From an uncultured Acetatifactor sp. (GTDB lineage: Bacteria; Bacillota; Clostridia; Lachnospirales; Lachnospiraceae): DNA of 64,000 nucleotides. Below, one piece after another: positions 33,214-42,502 of this stretch. Location of the stretch: positions 62,001-126,000 of the forward strand of contig CAJUSI010000098.1 of the NCBI GenBank assembly GCA_910589035.1, in the 5' to 3' direction. Position 1 is the stretch's first letter, and every line of letters starts with the position of its first letter. The position numbers and the translations under genes were made by a program. The notes under the pieces are model-generated. The model was not told where the DNA came from and made no database searches. It saw only the letters and a program-made list of their open reading frames with translations.

Positions 33214-34578
33214 TTAAAAAGGAAATCTGCCCCCTCTTCCCGGGAAACCGCCGAACATTCCGCGGCCCTTCTTTCCTCCGCCAAACTGCTTCATCATCTT
33301 CTGGCTCTCTTCAAACCGCTTGACAAAGCGGTTCACCTCCGCGATGTCCACGCCGGCTCCTCTGGCAATCCTGTGCTTTCTTCTGGGATTTAACAGCTTC
33401 GGATTCCTTCTCTCCTCCTTCGTCATGGAGAGTACGATGGCCTCCATATGCTTCAGCTGCTTTTCGTCCACCAGGGACTCCAGATCGGCTCCCTTGATCC
33501 CCATTCCAGGCAGCATGCTCAATATACTGGACAGGCCGCCCATATTGCGCATCTGCCTCATGCTTTCCAGGTAGTCCTCAAAATCGAACTTCCCCTTCTT
33601 CATGCGCCCGGCCATCTCGCGGCCCTTTTCCTCATCGATATCTATGCTTTCCTGGGCCTTCTCAATCAGAGAGAGCACATCCCCCATACCCAGGATCCTG
33701 TTTGCCATGCGGTCAGGATAGAACTGCTCCAGATCGGAAAGCTTTTCCCCCATGCTCACATACAGGATGGGCTTCCCTGTCACGGCCTTAATGGAAAGCG
33801 CCGCGCCGCCTCTGGTATCTCCGTCCATCTTCGACAGAATGACACCGTCCACGCCCACCTTTTCATCGAATTCCTTCGCCACGTTCACCGCGTCCTGGCC
33901 GGTCATGGCATCCACCACCAGCAGGGTCTGATGTACGGAAATCTTTTCCTTGATCTCCTGCAGCTCCGTCATCATTTCTTCATCTATATGGAGACGGCCA
34001 GCCGTATCCAGAATCACCACATTGTGCCCGTTTTTCTCCGCGTACTTTATGGCTTCTCCGGCAATTTCCGCAGGCTTGTGCTCCGTGCCCATGGAAAACA
34101 CATCCACTTCCTGCTTTTTCCCGTTGATCTGCAGCTGTTCGATGGCCGCTGGCCTGTAGATATCGCAGGCCACCAGCAGGGATTTCTTCCCCTTCTGCTT
34201 CAGCTTCCCGGCGATCTTTGCCGTGGCGGTGGTCTTGCCGGCGCCCTGAAGGCCCGCCATCATGATCACCGTGATGGATTTGCCGGGCTGCATGGCGATC
34301 TCCCTGGTCTCGCTTCCCATGAGGGAGATCATTTCCTCGTTCACGATCTTAATGACCATCTGCCCCGGATTCAGTCCGTTCATCACGTCCTGTCCCACGG
34401 CCCGCTCCTCCACCGCCCTGACGAACTGCTTCACCACCCGGAAATTGACGTCCGCCTCCAGAAGCGCCATCTTTACTTCCTTCAGAGCGGTCTTAACATC
34501 TTCCTCCGTCAGCCGGCCCTTGCTTCTCAAATTTTTAAATATATTCTGAAGTTTATCCGTTAAGCTCTCGAATGCCAC
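33214..34578 (-). CDS. ffh: Signal recognition particle protein Ffh
   Basis: A 454-residue SRP54 GTPase that binds signal sequences and 4.5S/6S-like SRP RNA and docks with FtsY (47333). N domain at residues 1-85, G1 GLQGAGKTTATAK near 108, DTAGR near 190, TKMDG near 247, and a Met-rich M domain from about 300 (MRQMRNMGGLSSILSMLPGM). It ends in a Gly/Lys/Phe-rich tail. It starts 23 bp after ylxM. Confidence 0.97.
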   Translation of the reverse strand: MAFESLTDKLQNIFKNLRSKGRLTEEDVKTALKEVKMALLEADVNFRVVKQFVRAVEERAVGQDVMNGLNPGQMVIKIVNEEMISLMGSETREIAMQPGKSITVIMMAGLQGAGKTTATAKIAGKLKQKGKKSLLVACDIYRPAAIEQLQINGKKQEVDVFSMGTEHKPAEIAGEAIKYAEKNGHNVVILDTAGRLHIDEEMMTELQEIKEKISVHQTLLVVDAMTGQDAVNVAKEFDEKVGVDGVILSKMDGDTRGGAALSIKAVTGKPILYVSMGEKLSDLEQFYPDRMANRILGMGDVLSLIEKAQESIDIDEEKGREMAGRMKKGKFDFEDYLESMRQMRNMGGLSSILSMLPGMGIKGADLESLVDEKQLKHMEAIVLSMTKEERRNPKLLNPRRKHRIARGAGVDIAEVNRFVKRFEESQKMMKQFGGGKKGRGMFGGFPGRGGRFPF

Positions 34579-34601
34579 CTGTCACTCCTTATTCATATCC
34601 G

Positions 34602-34949
34602 CTAAAAATCTTCCAGCAGCTCCCGGGACAGTCTCCTGATGGACCGGAGCTGCTCCTGGGTATCTGCGGCATTCTCCGCCTCAAAGGTAAGTCTCTCGAT
34701 CTCCCCGATGGTCTTCCTGGCCCGGGCAAACCGTTCCACAAGGTGAAGCTTATCCTCATAGCCCTGAAGTATCCTGTCGCAGCGCCTGATCAGATCATGC
34801 GCCCCCTGCCTGCTGATACCATGCTCCTCGGCGATCTCTCCCAGGGACAGATCCTGATAGACAGCCTCCTCATAGACGCTGCGCTGATGCTCCGTTAAGA
34901 GCTCCCCGTAGAAATCAAATAACATTGTCTGTTCATAAATTCTGTCCAT
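34602..34949 (-). CDS. ylxM: YlxM-family helix-turn-helix protein, SRP-associated
   Basis: About 115 residues from MDRIYEQTMLFDFYG at 34949, which has an AAGGTTGG ribosome site; an in-frame ATG further up adds 16 unconserved residues. It contains a sigma-70 region-4-like helix-turn-helix (YQDLSLGEIAEEHGISRQGA). YlxM proteins are encoded with ffh and help regulate SRP GTPase function. Confidence 0.93.
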   Translation of the reverse strand: MDRIYEQTMLFDFYGELLTEHQRSVYEEAVYQDLSLGEIAEEHGISRQGAHDLIRRCDRILQGYEDKLHLVERFARARKTIGEIERLTFEAENAADTQEQLRSIRRLSRELLEDF

Positions 34950-35041
34950 AGCTTTACCAACCTTGTGTATCTTACTACAGAAAGAGACGGGTGTCAAGTG
35001 TTTTTTCTTTACGAACTTATGTTCTTGCCCCCAAAAAATCC

Positions 35042-35180
35042 TTGCATCTCACATCCTGATATGCTATAGTAGACGTAAGGAAAGCCACAGAAGCGGCTCT
35101 ACCCTCTAAATAACAGCTAAGTCAATGCTTTACAGCATTAGGCCGTCACTATTGGTGGTAGTGGCGGCTATTTCCTTTTT
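35042..35180 (+). ncRNA. Putative antisense RNA of a par/fst-like type I toxin-antitoxin locus
   Basis: The plus-strand promoter TTGCAT (35042-35047), 17 bp, TATAGT (35065-35070) should start an RNA near 35077. The RNA begins GGAAAGCCACAGAAGCGGCTCTACCCTCT in two blocks that also occur in the opposing transcript's leader (GGAAAGCCATAGAG, GCGGCTCTTACCCTCT, about 35345-35385). It ends in a GC-rich hairpin (35142-35170) followed by TTTCCTTTTT. About 100 nt, the expected size of an RNAII-type antitoxin. The match is to layout, not to a known RNA. Confidence 0.6.
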
Positions 35181-35524
35181 CCCCTGCAAATCTGATAAAT
35201 CAAATTTGCAAGGGCGTGAATATTCCAATCTGGATTAGATCCTGATATATCTTAGATTACAGGGTTCGCGAAGCGGTTCCTGTAATATGTAACATACATT
35301 GCATCACCCTCCTTTCTTTCGTCAGGAGGGCTACTTGAACCCTCCTGAAAAGAGGGTAAGAGCCGCCCTGGCTCTATGGCTTTCCCATGACTTTATGACT
35401 TTCACCTGCCGATAATATAACACATATTCCGACTTCTGACAAACCCTATTTCTGCAGCTACTGCACCCCTAATTCTGCGACTGCTGCAATCGACAGTCCC
35501 CCTAAATTTTCCTGGCCGGAGATC
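35181..35524. other. Rest of the gene-free interval between ylxM and the ABC permease
   Basis: Apart from the toxin-antitoxin-like locus, this interval shows an imperfect palindrome GCAAATCTGAT/ATCAAATTTGC at about 35186-35210, a TACAGG/CCTGTA hairpin at about 35260-35286, and a GGAGGG/CCCTCC hairpin at 35306-35346 in the toxin leader. No other gene is visible. Confidence 0.45.
35252..35442 (-). pseudogene. Type I toxin-like mRNA with a disrupted small membrane-peptide frame
   Basis: The minus-strand promoter TTGTCA (35437-35442), 17 bp, TATATT (35414-35419) drives a leader with GGAGGG and ATG TATGTTACATAT at 35299, typical of small holin-like/Fst-type toxins (MYVTY). The frame stops after 15 codons. 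Further on, DLIQIGIF and a terminal KRK-stop are recognisable in other registers, separated by two short palindromic segments (near 35252-35290 and 35186-35220). So the toxin appears inactivated, while promoters and antisense remain. Confidence 0.55.
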
Positions 35525-37804
35525 TTACAGCACTCCCGGCCAGGAGTACAACGGATAGACGGAGAAGTACCCGGCAAAGGAAAATCCCAATATCTTCAGC
35601 ACCAGCGGCACCGCAAAGATCAAAGCCCCGAAAAAGTAAGCCGGAACGGCATCCCTCCGCCGCCAGGACAGCAGCAGAACCGCCAGTGTCACCAGGATAA
35701 GGGCCGCCGCCTGGGAAAGCAGATACAGAGCGCAAAATCCCCACACAGGCAGATCCGCCCAAAAGTCCTGCCAAATGGGAATACTCCTTATGGAAGCCGT
35801 CAATCCGTGCAGAGGATATATCCCGGAAAGGCGGACAGCCCTGCACACAAATGCCACAGGCGGCACAGCAGCGGAAGCCGTCACGCACAGGGCGGTCTTG
35901 CAGGCCAGAATCCTGCGCTTTCCTATCCGGGTGGCGCTCAGAAGCGCCCAGCTGCCGTTTCTGTCCTCCATGGCAATTCCATTGCCAAAGGCCAGAATAA
36001 TGCCGCAGGAAAATAACAGCAAATTGATCAGATCCTCCTCATTCATACATCCCAGAAGATACCGGTATCCCGTATCATAGACAAAAGCGCCCCCTTCGGT
36101 GCGGATTCTCTCATATTGCTGCAGAACCCTGCAAAAGGAAGGGTAAAAGGCCGTCACGGCGCTCAGCTCCGATTTCATGTTCTCGCCCGTCTCCTGGTCC
36201 AGCACTCCCGCCGAAATCATCTCCTCAATTCTCTGAATCAGTGCAAAGGCCTCCTCATACCGGTCCTGCTCCGCTAATATGAGAGCTTCCTTCTCCTGCG
36301 TCATCTCCCCCTCCAGGCGCAGCATCATATCCTGATAATACTCCTCCCAAACGGACAGGCCGTAGGAATGATTCCATTCCCGGTATCCCGCCAGCACCGC
36401 AAAGAAAAGCAGCACCACACCTGCCCGGTTCATCACCATGATTTTATACCCCTCATGCCGCAGCAGGCAGGAATGAGGGCGGAAGAAGCGCTTCCGGCGC
36501 AGGATTCCGGGCCGGAATTCCAGATGCCCGCCGCGGACAAACAGTAGCACTCCAGCCGCAGCCGCGCAGCCTGCAAGCCCCAGGACCGCGGTCCAGATAA
36601 CTGCCGTGCGCGAAACCGGCTGTCCGAACAGGTTAAAATTCAGATACGCTCCATACAGGCTCTCCGTCTTCAGCATCCCCATCAGATTCAGATATTTAAA
36701 CAGCACTCCCCCGGAAGCGGCCGGAATTGTGGTATAGAGAATATAGCTGCCTCCACAGATCCCAATTCCCGCAAGATAGGGCAGGAAAATGCGCTCCGCC
36801 CGGATGCTCAGCGCCGTCAGCACCGCCCCGAACCCGAACATCACAAAGGCTTTCGTAAAGAGGGACAACAGAATATACTGCCAGACGGTAATTTCCAGAC
36901 TGCTCTCCATATAGGGAGCCACGGACTGAAGGGCCGCGTCCCAATCCCGGAAGCCCACATTCCATTCATAGAACCCGAAATTGACGCCGTAAAGCAGTGC
37001 AACCGCAGCAATGCAGTAAATCCCCAGGGCCGCAAATTTCCCCAGGATACCAGGTACAAGCCCGTTTTTCGTGGCCCGGATAATATAAAAAAGCCCCTTT
37101 TCCTTCTCTTCCATGGTCTGCCTGCCCACAAAGGAAAATACCGAGACAAGCAGGAAAAGATCCGTCCAGATACTCTCCATGGCGCCCGAAAGTGCCTTTG
37201 ACGGCATCCACCTTACCCTGCTTCCCGTGAGATGCTCATAGTCCCCGGCACTTTTCTGAATATTCCTGGCGGAAAAGGAGTTCTCCTCCCCGCCCCCGAA
37301 GATTCCGATAGCGCTCAGGGTGCCTCTTCTCTCCTGCACGGACCGAAGATAGTCCCCATACCCCGTCACCTTGCTCCATTCCCCGTAAAGCTCCTCTATC
37401 AGAGCATGTTCCCTCCACAGAGAATCCGTCAGGCGGCAGTACTCCCCGCTCTGATACAGCTCATAATAGGCCTCAAACACCCCCGGCTTCTCCTCCATGG
37501 CCTGTTCCGCCAGAGTCTCTCCCATCTCTCCCGAAAACCCGCGCAATCCAAGGACCTCCTGTACAAAAAGCACCCCGTCCATGGTCTCCTTCAGGACCAG
37601 GAGATACTCTCCCTTTTCCTCCTGGGTCATCCCTGCCGTCTCCCTCCCGAAAGCCTTGTAGGCGGCCAGGGGAGGCGTATCCTCCCCCGGCAGATTTCCA
37701 TACCACAGAAGAAAGAGATTCAGCAATAACAGAACACAGACAGACAGCCGGAAGCTCCTCCCGCCCCATATTTTCCAAAGCTCATACCCCGCCAGCCGAA
37801 ACAT
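35525..37804 (-). CDS. ABC transporter permease, large (ABC-2-like)
   Basis: About 759 residues from MFRLAGYELWKIWG; the start at 37804 has GGAGGAGAC and overlaps the ATPase end by 23 bp. Two similar halves are suggested: membrane segment near residue 17-36, a soluble stretch, several membrane segments (about 210-480), a second single segment near 460-480 with a soluble stretch, and a final cluster (about 590-755). This resembles ABC-2-type exporters of peptides or lipids in stress-response modules. Substrate unknown. Confidence 0.8.
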   Translation of the reverse strand: MFRLAGYELWKIWGGRSFRLSVCVLLLLNLFLLWYGNLPGEDTPPLAAYKAFGRETAGMTQEEKGEYLLVLKETMDGVLFVQEVLGLRGFSGEMGETLAEQAMEEKPGVFEAYYELYQSGEYCRLTDSLWREHALIEELYGEWSKVTGYGDYLRSVQERRGTLSAIGIFGGGEENSFSARNIQKSAGDYEHLTGSRVRWMPSKALSGAMESIWTDLFLLVSVFSFVGRQTMEEKEKGLFYIIRATKNGLVPGILGKFAALGIYCIAAVALLYGVNFGFYEWNVGFRDWDAALQSVAPYMESSLEITVWQYILLSLFTKAFVMFGFGAVLTALSIRAERIFLPYLAGIGICGGSYILYTTIPAASGGVLFKYLNLMGMLKTESLYGAYLNFNLFGQPVSRTAVIWTAVLGLAGCAAAAGVLLFVRGGHLEFRPGILRRKRFFRPHSCLLRHEGYKIMVMNRAGVVLLFFAVLAGYREWNHSYGLSVWEEYYQDMMLRLEGEMTQEKEALILAEQDRYEEAFALIQRIEEMISAGVLDQETGENMKSELSAVTAFYPSFCRVLQQYERIRTEGGAFVYDTGYRYLLGCMNEEDLINLLLFSCGIILAFGNGIAMEDRNGSWALLSATRIGKRRILACKTALCVTASAAVPPVAFVCRAVRLSGIYPLHGLTASIRSIPIWQDFWADLPVWGFCALYLLSQAAALILVTLAVLLLSWRRRDAVPAYFFGALIFAVPLVLKILGFSFAGYFSVYPLYSWPGVL

Positions 37805-38528
37805 TTGTCTCCTCCTCCCCGAATATCCGCATATAGACCTCCTCCAGATCCCTGGAGCCCTTATATTTGGCGCAGAGCGCCTCCACCGTGCCCCGGTCGA
37901 TAAGCTTCCCCGCCCTAAGCAGAAGGATTTCCTTTGCAATGGGGGCGATATCGGAAACCACATGGGTGGAGACAATAATGGTTCTGTCCCCCGAAAGCGC
38001 TCTGATCAATTCCCTCACCCGCACCCTCTCCCTGGGATCCAGGCCGGCCGTGGGCTCATCCAGCACCACCAGCTTCGGAGTCCCCAGAATCGCCTGGGCG
38101 ATGAGGATCCGCTGCTTCATGCCTCCGGAGTAGGTTCCTATGACCCGGTCCGCCGCCTCCTCCATATTCACATAGGCAAGTACTCTGCCGATTTCCGCCC
38201 GCAATTCCTTTTTGGGTATTCCCTTTAGCGTTCCCATATAGGACAGGAATCTGCGTCCGGAAAAGGCGTCATAAAGCCCCTGCTGCTGGGGTGCATATCC
38301 GATGAGGCTTCTGAATTTTCCTCCCAGTTCTCTAATCTCCTTTCCTTCCCAGAGCACCCTTCCCCCGGTTGGCCTGATATTACCGGTTACAATATTCATC
38401 AGCGTCGACTTTCCCGCCCCGTTGGGCCCCAACAGCCCGTAGATCCCGGAATCCAGCGCAATCGAAACCCGGCTCAGCGCCTCCTTATCCCTGTATTTCT
38501 TCGAAACATCACATAATTCCAGCACCAT
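37782..38528 (-). CDS. ABC transporter ATP-binding protein
   Basis: A 248-residue ATPase of the CcmA/NatA-like class. Walker A GPNGAGKST near residues 35-43, signature YSGGMKQRILIAQAIL near 128-143, Walker B LVVLDEPTAGLDP near 148-160, switch His in VSTHVV. It pairs with the overlapping downstream permease and follows the lipoprotein gene by 27 bp. Confidence 0.94.
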   Translation of the reverse strand: MVLELCDVSKKYRDKEALSRVSIALDSGIYGLLGPNGAGKSTLMNIVTGNIRPTGGRVLWEGKEIRELGGKFRSLIGYAPQQQGLYDAFSGRRFLSYMGTLKGIPKKELRAEIGRVLAYVNMEEAADRVIGTYSGGMKQRILIAQAILGTPKLVVLDEPTAGLDPRERVRVRELIRALSGDRTIIVSTHVVSDIAPIAKEILLLRAGKLIDRGTVEALCAKYKGSRDLEEVYMRIFGEEETNVSAGGV

Positions 38529-38555
38529 TCATTCCTCCTGTCGCCCATTACAGCC

Positions 38556-40076
38556 TTACATCCCGTTTCCTGTCATCTGTATGGGCCGATAATTGGCGTT
38601 GCCCGAAAAAAGATCTTCCTTGGAGATCAGTGCATATTTATATTGCAGGATATCATAGGCATCTTCATTCAGTTCCGACGGCAGGGCCTCGCAATCGTAG
38701 ATCACCAGTACCTCCGAATCCAGCACAGCCCTGAACTCCAGGCTCCAGCCCAGACTTTTGTTCACAAGAGCGGAATGGCTGATCTCTCCCGTATGAATGT
38801 CCACATAGTAGAAGGTGGCATCCGTGTCCTTATTCTTACAGCAGAGCTTATCACCTATGATATACCAGATACGGAAGAAGTCATTCTCCTGCCTGCACAG
38901 GATCCTCTCGCTTCCGTCCCTTAAGTCCACAGCTTTCAGGACGCCTTCCCCTTCATCGGAAATATAGAGTTGGTTCCCCTCCGCCAGCGCACTGCTGTCA
39001 TTCCTGTTGGGCATCCGATACTTTTCCGTCAGCTGCCGGCTGTCCAGATCAAATACGGCAAATATCTCTTCGGAATTCAGATACAGATCTCTCCACACAT
39101 TGTCATCTAACATTTCCTCCCTGGAAATCTCCCTGCCGTAATCCGTTCCCTCCATCACCAGGCTGCGCCCGTAGCATCCCGCAAGCTGCCAGGAAATATT
39201 TCCTCCCAGGTCCAATCCGCAGACCTCCCTCTCCTCCCCGGTCCCCAGGTCAAGGTATAAAAGCCTGCGCTGGGAGGAGGTGACATAGGCATCCTGACCG
39301 TCTCTCTCAGTGGAAAGCTTCTTGGCGATCACATAGATTCCGTTCTCATCCGCCATCACATAATCCTCCAGGGTCAGGGAAGGGTCAAAGGTGTGTATCT
39401 TCTCCCGCTGCGTACCATCCAGATTCATTCTGTAGAGAATGGTGGAATTCTCCCCAATATCCGCATTTCCCGGCATCAGGCCCTCCGCATCTCCAAAATA
39501 TGAGACGCTCGTGGACATACCGCCGTCACTGTCCATCTCCTTGCTCAGAATGTAGAGCCCGTCTCCATGAACGAACAGAGGGGAGGTATGGGGCGGAAAA
39601 TCTTCATAGAGAAAGACCGCCGGACAATCCGCAGTATTATGGCTGCATCCCGCACTGCTGCACAGATAGATTTCCTGCTGCGTGGCAAAATCCATATACA
39701 TCAAATGTATCCCGTAATTGCCGTCATCCAGCTTTTCCAGCTCCTTTGTCAGATAATAATACCCTTCCCGCGTATTGCAGCCCTCCTTCCCCAATTCGTA
39801 AAGCAGCCGCAGACCACTGCCGGAGGATTCCTCCCCATTCGCACCGCCTTCCGCCGTTCCCCGGGCTGCGTCCTCCTCACTGTCCGTTTCCTCCGACACA
39901 ATGCCCGTCTGTACGTCCGGAAGATTGCTCTGCTCCGGCGCATCCCCTGCGCATGCGCTGAGAGATACTGTCAGTGCCGCAGCAGCGGGCAGAAATCGAA
40001 GCCTCCCTGAGCAAGACTTCCTTAAGCGAATTTTCCCTATAAGATACTGATACTTTCCGATCACATTCCTTTTCAT
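38556..40076 (-). CDS. Lipoprotein with propeller-like repeats
   Basis: A 506-residue exported lipoprotein. A charged N-terminus and hydrophobic stretch end in the lipobox LSAC (Cys near residue 41), then an acidic linker. The body contains repeated Y-x-x-D/G motifs (for example YRMNLDGTQREKI, LYLDLGTGEEREV) typical of DUF5050/WD-like propeller sensors, but I cannot name the family firmly. It lies in the operon of the upstream kinase/regulator and downstream ABC transporter. Its ribosome site is buried in a hairpin (40077-40113). Confidence 0.7.
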   Translation of the reverse strand: MKRNVIGKYQYLIGKIRLRKSCSGRLRFLPAAAALTVSLSACAGDAPEQSNLPDVQTGIVSEETDSEEDAARGTAEGGANGEESSGSGLRLLYELGKEGCNTREGYYYLTKELEKLDDGNYGIHLMYMDFATQQEIYLCSSAGCSHNTADCPAVFLYEDFPPHTSPLFVHGDGLYILSKEMDSDGGMSTSVSYFGDAEGLMPGNADIGENSTILYRMNLDGTQREKIHTFDPSLTLEDYVMADENGIYVIAKKLSTERDGQDAYVTSSQRRLLYLDLGTGEEREVCGLDLGGNISWQLAGCYGRSLVMEGTDYGREISREEMLDDNVWRDLYLNSEEIFAVFDLDSRQLTEKYRMPNRNDSSALAEGNQLYISDEGEGVLKAVDLRDGSERILCRQENDFFRIWYIIGDKLCCKNKDTDATFYYVDIHTGEISHSALVNKSLGWSLEFRAVLDSEVLVIYDCEALPSELNEDAYDILQYKYALISKEDLFSGNANYRPIQMTGNGM

Positions 40077-40113
40077 AAAAAAGACCTCCTTGATTTTCTT
40101 ACAAGGAGATCTT
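40077..40113 (-). terminator. Hairpin with T run that also covers the lipoprotein ribosome site
   Basis: AAGATCTCCTTG (minus strand, 40113-40102) pairs with CAAGGAGGTCTT (40092-40081), one mismatch, and TTTTTT follows directly, then the ATG of the lipoprotein gene. The downstream arm contains the GGAGG site. The element thus looks like both a terminator for the kinase operon and a ribosome-site lock for the next gene. Confidence 0.75.
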
Positions 40114-40131
40114 ACAGTTTAAAAGTCAAAT

Positions 40132-41430
40132 TTACGTCAAGCAAAGATTAATAATTACACAGGCGCCGGAAAGGCCGTTGGAGAGAGTCAGGCTGCCTCC
40201 GTGTTTCTCCGCAAGCATCCTGCTCACCGCAAGTCCGATGCCCAGATGCCCATCCTCTCCGGGCGGCAGAATACTTCTTCCTTTTTTTGCGAAGAGATGC
40301 AGAATTTCCGGCATAAATCCCCCTCCGTCGTCCGTAACGGATATGGACAGACAATCTTCCGAAAGGGAAAAATCGATATCAATCCTCTGCTTCGCAAAGC
40401 GCAGCGCATTGCTCACCACATTTTCCAGAATGCGGAAGGCCAGATCGCAGTCCATCCGGAGCTCCCGGTTCTCCGGGAGTTCCCCTGCCCGGAGACAAAT
40501 GCCCCGCCGCCCCGCCAACACCCTCAAATCCTTCGTCACATCCTCCGCCCATTTCCGGATCCGGACAGGCCGTCTGTCCGGGACAATCTCCTCCGAACGG
40601 TTCAGCATCCTCACAGACTCCGTATAGCTTTCCAGCCTTTTAGCCGCCATTCCAAGATTCTTTACAATCCGGCCAAGCTTTTCCCTGCTCATCTCCCCCT
40701 TTTCCAGCCCGTCCCCCAGATATTCCGTATATCCCTGGATAATGGCAATGGGATTGCGCAGGTCGTGAGCTACCGAAGCCTGCAGCAGCCTCCTTTCCTC
40801 CAGCATCTCCCACATCGCCTTATAATTCTTCTCCAGGGCAGAACGCATCGCCTCAAAGGAACGGCATAGCCCGCCCATCTCATCCCCGCGGTCATAAGAA
40901 ATCTCAAAATCCAGATCCTGTCCGGCAATCCTGTCCGCGGCCCCCTGCAGCAGCTCCAGAGGATACTTTAATTTATATCGATAAAAGAACAGGCCGCAGA
41001 AAAAGATACCGGCAAAGGCGAAAAGGGCCGGCCCGGCGATCATGGCAATTCCGCAGATGCGATAGGCCAGCTTCCGCTTCGGGGTAAGTGCCTCCCAGGT
41101 GTTTTCAATCCTTACAAGACCATATTTCTGCTCCTTCACCGTCTCCGGAACCGGAACTCCATCCTCCACGATCTGGATGCCGGGGAAACTTTTCAATTCC
41201 GCCCCGTATTCCATAAGGATTGTCTGGGTGACAGCCGTACCATCCTCCCGCTCCTCTTCCAGCGTCAGGTATGCGGCATTGGAATCCGGCACAAGCCAGT
41301 TCCGGAAGGAGACACAGCCCCAGATCAGAATCGCGGACAGCGCCGCGGCGATTCCCACCGTCATGCATACGCTCGTCAGGAAAAAGCTCCGCAGAGACAG
41401 ATCCCTCCATTTTCTCTTCAGCGGCTCCAT
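40132..41430 (-). CDS. Sensor histidine kinase
   Basis: A 432-residue orthodox kinase: membrane segments at about residues 15-37 and 132-155 enclosing a roughly 95-residue outer sensor, a HAMP linker, HisKA with SVAHDLRNPIAIIQGY (phospho-His near 219), and HATPase with ENVVSNALRFA and a GIGLAVSRMLAEKHGG box. It overlaps the regulator gene by 13 bp. Together with the ABC transporter and lipoprotein it resembles a cell-envelope stress or peptide-defence module. Confidence 0.93.
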   Translation of the reverse strand: MEPLKRKWRDLSLRSFFLTSVCMTVGIAAALSAILIWGCVSFRNWLVPDSNAAYLTLEEEREDGTAVTQTILMEYGAELKSFPGIQIVEDGVPVPETVKEQKYGLVRIENTWEALTPKRKLAYRICGIAMIAGPALFAFAGIFFCGLFFYRYKLKYPLELLQGAADRIAGQDLDFEISYDRGDEMGGLCRSFEAMRSALEKNYKAMWEMLEERRLLQASVAHDLRNPIAIIQGYTEYLGDGLEKGEMSREKLGRIVKNLGMAAKRLESYTESVRMLNRSEEIVPDRRPVRIRKWAEDVTKDLRVLAGRRGICLRAGELPENRELRMDCDLAFRILENVVSNALRFAKQRIDIDFSLSEDCLSISVTDDGGGFMPEILHLFAKKGRSILPPGEDGHLGIGLAVSRMLAEKHGGSLTLSNGLSGACVIINLCLT

Positions 41431-42092
41431 TTATACCCCACCCCCCATACCGTCTCAATATACTCCTCTCCGACAGCTTCTCGAAGCTTCCCCCTTATCT
41501 TCCGGATATGCTCCTTGACCACGCCGCTGTCCCCCTCGGCATCATATCCCCACAGCTCCTCGTAAATGCGCTCCCTGTCAAACACCTGATTGGCATTGGT
41601 CATCAGGAATTCGATAATGTCGAATTCCTTCCTGGAGAACGGAATCTCCCCGCCGCGGCAGGAGACGGTCCTGTCCGACAGATCCACCACCAGCTCTCCC
41701 GAGGTCAGCACGGAATGCCTCTCTCCCCTTCTCTCGTCCCGGCGAAGGTGTGCCGCCACCCGGGCGGACAGCTCCTTCAGGCTGAAGGGCTTGGTAATGT
41801 AATCGTCCCCGCCGTACTGCAGCCCGTTGATTTTGTCCTGTTCGGTAATCCTCGCCGTCACGAAAAGGATGGGGCAGGATACATGCCCCCGTATGATCCT
41901 GCACAGCTCCAGGCCATCTATTCCCGGCATATTGATGTCCAGTATGATCAGATCCGGCTTTCTCTCCAGAAGCGCTATGCCCTCCCAGGCGCTGTTTGCC
42001 TCCATGGTCTCGTATCCGCTCTCCTGCAGGTGATCGGAAAGGAGCTCCGTCATCATTTTTTCGTCGTCGATAATCAGTATTTTATAGGCCAT
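41418..42092 (-). CDS. OmpR/PhoB-family response regulator
   Basis: A 224-residue regulator. Acidic IIDDEK, phospho-Asp in LIILDINMPGIDG (near residue 53), Thr in VTARI, Lys in ITKPFSL; winged-helix domain about 125-222 with FSRKEFDIIEFLM. It is first in the operon 42092 to 35525, driven by the promoter at 42157-42185. Confidence 0.95.
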   Translation of the reverse strand: MAYKILIIDDEKMMTELLSDHLQESGYETMEANSAWEGIALLERKPDLIILDINMPGIDGLELCRIIRGHVSCPILFVTARITEQDKINGLQYGGDDYITKPFSLKELSARVAAHLRRDERRGERHSVLTSGELVVDLSDRTVSCRGGEIPFSRKEFDIIEFLMTNANQVFDRERIYEELWGYDAEGDSGVVKEHIRKIRGKLREAVGEEYIETVWGVGYKWSR

Positions 42093-42156
42093 CCCGTCTT
42101 CTCCCCGCTTTCTCTGTCCCTTTTCCCGCAGTCTGTATGCGCGGATTCATACCCTC

Positions 42157-42185
42157 ATTATAGTAGATTCTCCTGCCGGAAGCAA
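42157..42185 (-). promoter_or_regulatory. Promoter of the regulator-kinase-lipoprotein-ABC operon
   Basis: On the minus strand TTGCTT (42180-42185), 17 bp spacer, TATAAT (42157-42162). The transcript would start about 60 bp ahead of the regulator gene. Confidence 0.8.
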
Positions 42186-42502
42186 GGAAGATCCATAACT
42201 CGAAAACATTTCGGTTTCCATTCCGTCCGCAGTCTGTTATAGTAAATCTGCCGGCTTCTATGAACCGGAGCAGAAAGCCATAATCCTTATCAGGGCATAA
42301 GTAAGGAGAAATCAAAATAAAGGGTGCAACCCTGCCGCCTCAAAAAGCGCTTATATAAGTACAGAACCCTTTCAAAAGGAACCTGTTTCCTGACCAGAGA
42401 ACAGATTTATCCCGTTTGTGCGGCTGCAGTCCAATGGTCTGCATGCAGGCATGAAAGAGCCTGCTGCACGGTTTCGGAGAGAAAAGAAAGGAAGCAAAGT
42501 CC
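42186..42502. other. Leader region between the divergent regulator operon and sigma-factor gene
   Basis: About 317 bases with no gene. A possible plus-strand -10 TATAGT near 42239 lacks a convincing -35, which would fit an alternative sigma factor controlling its own gene. No clear hairpin or riboswitch is seen. Confidence 0.35.
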
